A stretch of 5,003 nt of DNA, from positions 1 through 5,003 of the forward strand of contig JALSTL010000022.1 in the NCBI GenBank assembly GCA_026983755.1, in the 5' to 3' direction. Positions 1 through 5,003 of this stretch are shown here, one piece after another. Source of the stretch: Melioribacteraceae bacterium. GTDB lineage: Bacteria; Bacteroidota; Ignavibacteria; Ignavibacteriales; Melioribacteraceae. A model generated the notes under the pieces. It saw nothing but the letters and a program-made list of their open reading frames with translations. It was not told where the DNA came from and searched no databases. Both the position numbers and the translations under genes were made by a program. Each line of letters begins with the position of its first letter. Positions within the stretch are counted from its first letter, which is position 1.

Positions 1-41
1 TCCGCTACGTATGCTTAAACTGTAGGAAGAAATACTCTTGA
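1..41 (+). CDS. Possible 3' end of a convergent gene (partial)
   Basis: Reading from base 3 gives RYVCLNCRKKYS and then a TGA stop at 39-41. The C-x-x-C followed by basic and aromatic residues resembles one half of a zinc ribbon or zinc finger, a pattern seen in some transposases and many small zinc-binding proteins. Only twelve codons are visible, so no family can be assigned. It would run towards the minus-strand operon, and the hairpins with a T-rich tract at 97-134 lie on the correct side to end its transcript. The other two plus frames hold stops at 16-18 and 23-25, so this is the only plus frame that stays open to the left edge past base 25. It could equally be chance. Confidence 0.27.
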   Translation, partial: RYVCLNCRKKYS

Positions 42-96
42 AAAAAAAGAAGAAATAAGTATTGCTAGATACCAAGTAAACTAACAACAAATTGGT

Positions 97-134
97 TTCT
101 CTGTGAGAATCTGCGATCGGATTAGTTTATTTTT
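97..134 (+). terminator. Possible weak intrinsic terminator (two adjacent hairpins)
   Basis: A perfect inverted repeat TTCTC-TGT-GAGAA spans 97-109. It abuts a second stem at 108-123, AATCTG-CGAT-CGGATT, with six pairs including one T-G wobble. A T-rich tract (TTTATTTTT, 126-134) follows on the plus strand. This order, stem then T tract, suits a transcript arriving from the left edge. On the minus strand no T tract follows the stems, so it does not look like the end of the minus-strand operon. The stems are short and share two bases, hence low confidence. Confidence 0.27.
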
Positions 135-178
135 ATAACTTTCAGCTTTACTATTTTAAAAAGAGTTAAAGTTTGAAT

Positions 179-634
179 TTAATCTACCCCGAAAAGTTTT
201 TTTATTTCATCATTGCTAATTGTTTTGGTTATTTCCTCTTTGGAGTTACTTTTATTCTTTTGCTTCAGCTGCTTTGCAAATTCTTCACTTTTAATTCTTG
301 TGCAACTATTAACTCTTGCATAATCGTACACTGAATTATCGGAACTTACTACGGCAAGTAATTTGGGATTTCTTGATAAATCAATTTCCTCTTTTATTTT
401 TATATCAGCAATTTGATTATCGGAATATTTTATTTTAATCTTTCCACTTGGAATTGCTTCGGCGGCAAAACCATCAAAATGTAAGGAAACCCTAACGTTT
501 TTAGCTCTAAAATATCCATTAAGCAAAGCAACTAATTTTATTCTTGCTGCTTGTTTATCTTTGTTTTGTAAATTCCAAAGTTCCGGTATTTTACCGATTA
601 AATTATTTCCGTCAATTATGTATTTCTTAACCAT
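179..634 (-). CDS. NYN-domain putative ribonuclease (YacP/Rae1-like)
   Basis: This 151-aa cytoplasmic protein has the hallmarks of the YacP-type NYN (PIN-like) nuclease fold. It opens with a hydrophobic strand and the IDGNNLIG motif (D8, N10, N11 from the ATG). FDG follows at 53-55, then an acidic stretch around D72-D77, and VVSSD at 95-99, where D99 would be another acidic metal-site residue. Bacillus Rae1 of this family is a ribosome-associated mRNA endonuclease; an RNase role here is inferred from the family. The tail is lysine-rich and ends in DEIKKLFGVD, similar to the acidic-helix ending of relatives. It is the last gene of the series, 18 bases after lptD. I chose the ATG at 634, which puts the first strand right at the N-terminus. 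A TTG at 646 in the same frame would add four residues (MSCK) and has a GGAAGA nine bases upstream, so it remains possible. The ATG itself has no Shine-Dalgarno sequence. Confidence 0.85.
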   Translation of the reverse strand: MVKKYIIDGNNLIGKIPELWNLQNKDKQAARIKLVALLNGYFRAKNVRVSLHFDGFAAEAIPSGKIKIKYSDNQIADIKIKEEIDLSRNPKLLAVVSSDNSVYDYARVNSCTRIKSEEFAKQLKQKNKSNSKEEITKTISNDEIKKLFGVD

Positions 635-652
635 TTTACAACTCAAATAAAA

Positions 653-3253
653 TTATCTTCCGGTATAAAGACCGGATGTTTTTGTAACTTTAATATCGCG
701 TAGTTCGGGTGCTTTCATTCTTATTTCGAATCTGTAACCGCGGTAAATACCAATAGGTTTCCAACTGAAATTCATTTCCCAACAATCCAAATCGCGATGT
801 ATTGTAACTTGCGGGGCGGAAATTTCTTTTCGTTGAAAATCGTAATTTCCTCTGATTCCGAATTTCCAATTTTTTGCCAAATTAAATCCTAAACTTACAC
901 CGATATTTGAATTTATTATTCCTTCTTTAGGTGTAGGTTTATTTAAGTTGAAATTATATGTTAAATTCAAATTCCAGGGAATTGAAAAATCGGCTTCGTC
1001 ATCTTCATCGGTATATAAACTTGTATAATTTTCTCTATTGCCCGAAATAATACCGGCTTCTTTCTTTCTCTTTTTTTTCTTAGTACCTTTTAGTTTATCG
1101 CCCGAAATACTTGCCGAAACGGAAAAGCGTAAGTTTGTTAATCTTAAGAAACCTTTCCCTACGGAATATAAATACCGATTAATCCTTTTGGAATTATTAT
1201 TATTAAAGTTGTAAAAAGTATAAGCGGACGAACCGGAAAAGCTGAGTATATTTCCAATTCTTGTTCTGAAATTCAATCTTAAATCGGAAAGATTTAAACT
1301 ATCGGCGGCAAAATTATAACCGCCGGAAATATTCAGATTAAGCAATTCTATCTTTTCCGATTTGGAAGTAGTATCTGTAGGATCTTCCGTTGTTTTCATT
1401 TCAAATCTGTTACCAAGTGAAAAATTAATGCTTTGAGATTCACCTCTCGGAACACCGCTGAATACTTCACCGCCATACGGGTCATAACGTTCAATTTTTC
1501 CGTTTGTTCTTTGAACCGTTTCGTAATATCCCCATCTTTTATCGGAAAAATCCGGTCTGTAATTATAAGATACCGTAGGTATAAGTGTATGACGGAATGC
1601 TTCTATTCCCAATATTCTCGGTTGCATTATACCATATAGTTTTGTGGAAGCCGATAAATTAAAATCGAATGTTCTTATCATATTAATATCGTGAACTTCC
1701 CTTTCCAAAACCGTATCGTGTGCTGCAATATTGTTTATTGTTTGTCTGAAACCGTTTAAACTTTGTACATCACTTATTTGTTCAACAAATCTTTGTAATT
1801 TTTTATTATACCATTTTTCCACATAGCTGAAACGAGGAGAAATATTAAAGTAACCGATTTTAGGAGAAGCTCCCACACTTATATTATGTTGAATTCCTCC
1901 GTGTACGGTAAGATGTTCGTTTATTTTTTTTCTGCTGTTTCTAAATTCGCCTCTGTAATTATAGCCTATATATTCGTACCATTTTTGATTACGAGCCGAA
2001 CTGTTTTTACTTTTGAAAGGATAGGATTGTGATTTTGTAAATGAAATGCTAGGTAATAATTCCGTAATATTTCCACTTTCCAAATTTTGCACACGACTGT
2101 AACTAATTGTTAAACTGTTACCGGATTCGTCCCAGCGTTTGGATAGCGTTGCATTGGAAGTAATGTCTTTTCTAAGTAAGTTATTATAGCTTATGCTGTT
2201 GTTACTTAAAAAATTCCCTGTTTGAAACTGTAAATTTGCATCCAATCTTAATGTTGGTGTAAAAATTTGATTATGATTTAAAGAAATGCTCCAATCCGTT
2301 TGTCTTGATTTATCCGGATCTCCGTCTTCGCCTATAATCAAATCGGAATAGTTAGCTTTAAAGCTTCCGCTAAAACTATATTTTTTATTATATCTGAATC
2401 TGCTGCGTAATCTGTATCCACCGCGTGTATAATAATCTCCTGTTAAAGCTAAATCCGTATAATTGCTTAATGCAAAATAATATCCGAAGTTTCTGAAGTA
2501 AGAACCTCTGTTTCTTGTTGTTCCGTAGCTTGGTGTAATAATTCCGGAACGTCTTCCTTTTTGATTAGGAAAAACAGCAAAAGGTATGGGAAGCGGAAGA
2601 GGAACACCACCGATATGCATAAAAATCCACTTTGCAATTATTTTATCTTTCTGAATTACTTTCATTTGTTTTGCACTAAAAAACGTGCTTGGTGTATCAC
2701 CTTCGCATGTAGTATAAATTCCTTCTTTAATGAAATATGTGTTTTCATTAACTTTTTTTACAGCTTTGCCTTCGTATCGTGCATCTCCTTTTTTATTTTT
2801 CGCAACCGAAATAAAACCTCGTTTGGTTTTAAAATTATATTTTAATTTGTTGCCTTCGTAAGTTTCGTCTCCTTCGGTTATAACGGGAGTTTGAATTATT
2901 TTATTTTTTAAACTGTCTTCGGTTTGGAATGTACCTTCGGCCGTTAAATCGCTTGTTTCAAAATCGACATTTATCTTTCCGCCTTTTAGTTCCGTATTTT
3001 TATATTTTAATTTACCTGTTCCGTAAATAAACATTTGTTTATCGGGTAAGTTAAAAAAAATGGAATCCGAAGCGCTGCTGTAAATTATATCATCAACGTT
3101 AAAAGATTTTTTTTTTGTAGAATCCACTTTGGAAATAATTTGTCCGGTTAGAACCGTATCTTTTTGAATAATTGATTTCAGAGAATCCGCAATAAAATTT
3201 TGAGCAAATAAATTTATTGTGAAAAACAATATGAAAATTATGATTCTCTTCAT
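653..3253 (-). CDS. lptD: LptD-like LPS-assembly outer-membrane protein
   Basis: This 866-aa protein should insert lipopolysaccharide into the outer leaflet of the outer membrane, as LptD does with its lipoprotein partner LptE. Residues 1-18 form a signal peptide ending LFAQ. Residues about 55-200 are an OstA/LptA-like beta-jellyroll (repeated strands such as YGTGKLKYKNTELKGGKI and YEGNKLKYNFKTKRGF), which receives LPS from the periplasmic bridge. The junction TTCEGD (181-186), IGGVPLPLPIPFAVFP (214-229) and KGRRSGIITPSYG (232-244) closely follows the E. coli plug-to-barrel region. The remainder has alternating beta strands with many Tyr/Phe/Asn and Arg residues, as in a large barrel. The only two cysteines are C183 and C824, the latter in DCWEM near the C-terminus. 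A strongly basic run (725-731) and an acidic run (749-755) sit in a late loop. The length is in the usual range for this family (E. coli 784 aa). The ATG at 3253 fits the signal peptide; upstream is AT-rich with no Shine-Dalgarno sequence. Confidence 0.93.
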   Translation of the reverse strand: MKRIIIFILFFTINLFAQNFIADSLKSIIQKDTVLTGQIISKVDSTKKKSFNVDDIIYSSASDSIFFNLPDKQMFIYGTGKLKYKNTELKGGKINVDFETSDLTAEGTFQTEDSLKNKIIQTPVITEGDETYEGNKLKYNFKTKRGFISVAKNKKGDARYEGKAVKKVNENTYFIKEGIYTTCEGDTPSTFFSAKQMKVIQKDKIIAKWIFMHIGGVPLPLPIPFAVFPNQKGRRSGIITPSYGTTRNRGSYFRNFGYYFALSNYTDLALTGDYYTRGGYRLRSRFRYNKKYSFSGSFKANYSDLIIGEDGDPDKSRQTDWSISLNHNQIFTPTLRLDANLQFQTGNFLSNNSISYNNLLRKDITSNATLSKRWDESGNSLTISYSRVQNLESGNITELLPSISFTKSQSYPFKSKNSSARNQKWYEYIGYNYRGEFRNSRKKINEHLTVHGGIQHNISVGASPKIGYFNISPRFSYVEKWYNKKLQRFVEQISDVQSLNGFRQTINNIAAHDTVLEREVHDINMIRTFDFNLSASTKLYGIMQPRILGIEAFRHTLIPTVSYNYRPDFSDKRWGYYETVQRTNGKIERYDPYGGEVFSGVPRGESQSINFSLGNRFEMKTTEDPTDTTSKSEKIELLNLNISGGYNFAADSLNLSDLRLNFRTRIGNILSFSGSSAYTFYNFNNNNSKRINRYLYSVGKGFLRLTNLRFSVSASISGDKLKGTKKKKRKKEAGIISGNRENYTSLYTDEDDEADFSIPWNLNLTYNFNLNKPTPKEGIINSNIGVSLGFNLAKNWKFGIRGNYDFQRKEISAPQVTIHRDLDCWEMNFSWKPIGIYRGYRFEIRMKAPELRDIKVTKTSGLYTGR

Positions 3254-3283
3254 TATAAAGGTTGATTAAAATTGTAAAATATT

Positions 3284-4237
3284 TTATTGATACAAAACTA
3301 ATGAAGATGCACCTTTAATTCCCGCATTATTTTTTAATTTGGCTTGTTTAACTTTTAAGTGCGGTCTCATAGGAGTTAATACTCTGGAAGCTATTGTTTT
3401 TTTAACGGAATTGAACAAAGGCTTTCCGAAACCGGCAACACCACCGCCAATAATAATTGTTCTTATATCAAATAAGTTTACAACCGATGCCAAACCGTAA
3501 CCTAAAGTTTCACCGAGATTTTCAATTATTTTTAATGAAAATTTATCTCCTAGTAAATAAGCTTCGTGGATTACTTTAGGTGTTATTTTTTTTAAGTTTT
3601 TTTCGGTTAGTTTGTATAGCAAAGAAGTTTTATTTTTCTTTAATTTGGTCGTTACGTTTTTTATTACATATTTATTACCAAGATATGTTTCCAAACAGCC
3701 GTATGAACCGCAATTACATTTGGTTCCGTTATAATCAATTGTTATGTGACCGATTTCTCCGGCTCCGCCAAATTCTCCTTTGAAGAGTTTTCCCTTATAA
3801 ATAATTCCTCCGCCAACACCGGTACCCAAAGTAACCATAATAAAACTTTGATGTGCTTTACCGGCACCGTAAATTAATTCTCCGATAGCTGCTGCATTTG
3901 CATCATTTTCTACAAATGTTGGCAAAGCAAATTCTTTTTGTATAATTTTTCCCAAATGAACTTTTTTCCAACCCGGTAGGTTAGGCGGATTTTCTACCGT
4001 GCCTCTTTTGGACGAAACGGTACCGGGTGAACCTATTCCGATTCCTTGAATTTCTTTTTTATTGGTTTTCAATAAAAGATTAATTCCTTCTTTAATTTGT
4101 GCAATAACTTTATCAGGACCTTTTTCGGCAAATGTATTAACGGAAACTTTTTGAACTATTCTACCTTGCTTATTTACAATTCCTACTTTAACTTTTGTTC
4201 CGCCAAGATCTACACCAATTGAATATTTTTCTTTCAT
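3284..4237 (-). CDS. ROK-family sugar kinase, glucokinase-like
   Basis: This 317-aa cytoplasmic enzyme should phosphorylate a hexose or amino-hexose using ATP. The first phosphate-binding motif is DLGGTK (10-15). GIGSPG follows at 67-72, the sugar site ENDANAAAIGE at 110-120 (N111, and D112 as the likely catalytic base), and TLGTGVGGGII at 136-146. The full ROK signature is GEIGH (160-164) plus CNCGSYGCLE (174-183): H164, C174, C176 and C181 should bind zinc, and E161, H164 and E183 contact the sugar. IIIGGGVAG (261-269) is the second ATP-side loop. There is no N-terminal helix-turn-helix, so it is an enzyme and not a NagC/Mlc-type repressor. All key residues are present. Glucose is the default substrate for such proteins, but N-acetylglucosamine or N-acetylmannosamine cannot be excluded from sequence. 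It lies 15 bases after the lipoprotein gene and 30 bases before lptD, with an AGAGGA ribosome-binding site. Confidence 0.94.
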   Translation of the reverse strand: MKEKYSIGVDLGGTKVKVGIVNKQGRIVQKVSVNTFAEKGPDKVIAQIKEGINLLLKTNKKEIQGIGIGSPGTVSSKRGTVENPPNLPGWKKVHLGKIIQKEFALPTFVENDANAAAIGELIYGAGKAHQSFIMVTLGTGVGGGIIYKGKLFKGEFGGAGEIGHITIDYNGTKCNCGSYGCLETYLGNKYVIKNVTTKLKKNKTSLLYKLTEKNLKKITPKVIHEAYLLGDKFSLKIIENLGETLGYGLASVVNLFDIRTIIIGGGVAGFGKPLFNSVKKTIASRVLTPMRPHLKVKQAKLKNNAGIKGASSLVLYQ

Positions 4238-4248
4238 TGATTTTAATA

Positions 4249-4254
4249 TCCTCT
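4249..4254 (-). promoter_or_regulatory. Ribosome-binding site of the ROK kinase gene
   Basis: The minus strand reads AGAGGA, eleven bases before the ATG at 4237. It overlaps the TAG stop of the upstream lipoprotein gene (4255-4253). Ribosomes finishing the lipoprotein would cover the site, which suggests coupled translation. Confidence 0.65.
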
Positions 4255-4864
4255 AATTAAAAGTTTTATCTATTATAGTAATCGGACTTGGATAAGTCAT
4301 ATTTCCAAGCGGTGTTTTAAGCGTAGGTTCGGCAACAATTTTTATTTTGCTTGCCGAACCATTTTTGCCTCCGAGACTAAGTGCCAAATTAATAATTTTA
4401 CTTAATCCGTTTTCTTTGAAAAAATCCAACATATCCAAACTAATTTGAAGCGGTATAATCGTTGCACTTTTTACGGAAGGAACTTTAACCGGATTTGAAA
4501 TATTTCCTGAAATTGTTTTAATTCCGTCTATATATAATGTCCAAGGAAAAGATTGCAATGTAATTTCCGAGGAACTTGACGATGTAGTATTTTGATTAGG
4601 ATTTTTTGCAAGAACATTCAAAGTAAAAGATACGGGAAAATCTCCGGAAGCAACTTTGGATGTAAGATTCAAAATATCAGCAGTATTAAAATCACTTAAC
4701 TTTGATTTATTATTTATTAAAATATTTCCAACTTTAAAATTATTTACAGAGCCAAGTTTGTATTTAAGTTTAGATAAATTCATAAGAGAATTATAAACAC
4801 CGCATGATGTTAGGCTTAAACCAAATATTAAAATTATAAATACAATTTTTGTTTTCTTTTTCAT
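4253..4864 (-). CDS. Lipoprotein with LEA14-like (LEA type 2 / WHy) domain
   Basis: This 203-aa protein starts with a lipoprotein signal: basic residues (KKKTK), a hydrophobic core, and the lipobox LTSC with the lipid-carrying cysteine at 21, its only cysteine. No acidic residue follows the cysteine, so outer-membrane sorting is plausible. Residues about 40-200 read like a LEA14/WHy beta-sandwich: FTLNVLAKNPN (80-90, with the typical NPN), a Ser/Thr linker (TTSSSSSE, 93-100), WTLYIDGIKTISG (108-120), then evenly spaced strands of the 'VPSVKSATIIPLQISLDML' type (128-146) and a closing YPSPITI (191-197). Related lipoproteins occur in Bacteroidota-like genomes without a firm function; an envelope structural or binding role is my inference. 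The ATG overlaps the preceding gene's stop as ATGA and has a good GAGGAGA ten bases upstream, which fixes the start. It lies in an operon with lptD. An LptE-like partner role is conceivable but unsupported by motifs. Confidence 0.8.
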   Translation of the reverse strand: MKKKTKIVFIILIFGLSLTSCGVYNSLMNLSKLKYKLGSVNNFKVGNILINNKSKLSDFNTADILNLTSKVASGDFPVSFTLNVLAKNPNQNTTSSSSSEITLQSFPWTLYIDGIKTISGNISNPVKVPSVKSATIIPLQISLDMLDFFKENGLSKIINLALSLGGKNGSASKIKIVAEPTLKTPLGNMTYPSPITIIDKTFN

Positions 4865-5003
4865 AGTGGTTTTGTCTCCTCAATTTTTTTTATAATAATC
4901 TCTGCAACTTTTAATGCCTTTAATCCGTCTTCTCCGCTAACCAAAGGAGTTTCATTATTTAAAACGGAATTTACAAACAATTCAAGTTCGTGCTTTAATG
5001 CAT
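4861..5003 (-). CDS. C-terminal end of a Gfo/Idh/MocA-family oxidoreductase (partial)
   Basis: The 46 visible codons (5001 to 4864, stop TGA 4863-4861) have no start and run off the right edge. They read ALKHELELFVNSV, then NNETPLVSGEDGLKALKVAEII, then a short lysine/glutamate-rich tail. A helix with 'L..EL..F..sv', a 'P.v.geDgl.AL.vae.i' segment and then the stop is the characteristic ending of NAD(P)-dependent sugar dehydrogenases of the Gfo/Idh/MocA family. The Rossmann domain and active site lie outside the window, so the substrate cannot be judged. Members acting on UDP-sugars, for example UDP-GlcNAc 3-dehydrogenases of lipid A or O-antigen synthesis, would fit the lptD context, but that is inference. 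The stop overlaps the lipoprotein start by four bases (ATGA), showing tight coupling. Confidence 0.78.
   Translation of the reverse strand, partial: ALKHELELFVNSVLNNETPLVSGEDGLKALKVAEIIIKKIEETKPL
4875..4881 (-). promoter_or_regulatory. Ribosome-binding site of the lipoprotein gene
   Basis: The minus strand reads GAGGAGA, ten bases before the ATG at 4864. It lies inside the last codons of the oxidoreductase gene (…KIEETKPL). It is the strongest Shine-Dalgarno sequence in the window and supports the ATGA-overlap start. Confidence 0.75.

Noticed and set aside
137..173. AACTTT...AAAGTT inverted repeat just downstream of the NYN gene as an operon terminator
   Set aside because: Six A/T-rich pairs around a 25-base loop; too weak. 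No convincing minus-strand terminator is visible in bases 1-178.
1433..1639. Plus-strand open frame of 68 codons inside lptD
   Set aside because: Lies wholly opposite a well-supported gene, has no domain-like pattern, and its composition reflects the complement of lptD.
2561..2845. Plus-strand open frame of 94 codons inside lptD
   Set aside because: Antisense to the conserved LptD plug region; Phe/Lys/Cys-rich low-quality translation, no ribosome-binding site or recognisable family.
3254..3283. Internal promoter for lptD in the 30-base gap
   Set aside because: No Bacteroidota-type TAnnTTTG or clear -35/-10 pair could be placed; the gap is short enough for read-through from the kinase gene.
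3275..3286. Twelve-base perfect palindrome TAAAATATTTTA at the kinase-lptD junction
   Set aside because: All A/T with no loop and no following T tract, overlapping the kinase stop; expected by chance in this composition and not a credible terminator or operator.
3580..3783. Plus-strand open frame of 67 codons inside the ROK kinase gene
   Set aside because: Antisense to the conserved zinc and sugar motifs of the kinase, so it is explained by that gene.

Overview
This AT-rich window carries one tightly packed gene series, all on the minus strand and read from the right edge to the left. The proteins suggest a diderm (two-membrane) bacterium of the Bacteroidota/Chlorobiota/Ignavibacteriota sphere. 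The reasons are an LptD-like outer-membrane protein with a signal peptide ending in 'LFAQ', a lipoprotein with an 'LTSC' lipobox and a LEA14-like domain of the type common in that group, and two genes without a recognisable Shine-Dalgarno sequence. An Ignavibacteria-like source is my best guess from protein style; it is not proven.

Layout in transcription order: (1) 5003-4861, the last 46 codons of a probable Gfo/Idh/MocA-family oxidoreductase, cut by the window edge; (2) 4864-4253, a 203-aa lipoprotein with a LEA14/WHy-like domain, whose start overlaps the previous stop as ATGA; (3) 4237-3284, a 317-aa ROK-family sugar kinase with complete ATP, sugar and zinc motifs; (4) 3253-653, an 866-aa LptD-like LPS-assembly protein; (5) 634-179, a NYN-domain (YacP/Rae1-like) putative ribonuclease. 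The gaps are -4, 15, 30 and 18 bases, so this is very probably one operon whose promoter lies beyond the right edge.

The first 178 bases hold no complete gene. The left edge may contain the 3' end of a convergent plus-strand gene (last residues YVCLNCRKKYS, stop at 39-41). Two small adjacent hairpins at 97-123 and a T-rich tract follow and could be its terminator.

The visible theme is cell-envelope building: an outer-membrane LPS translocon barrel, an anchored lipoprotein, and two sugar-related enzymes (a sugar kinase and a sugar or nucleotide-sugar type dehydrogenase). The terminal RNase-like gene looks like a co-transcribed housekeeping passenger. I see no mobile element, CRISPR array, RNA gene or clearly new system. 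The points most worth a second look are the two-cysteine arrangement of the LptD protein, which matches the plug-to-barrel disulfide of E. coli LptD, and the LEA-like lipoprotein co-transcribed with lptD.
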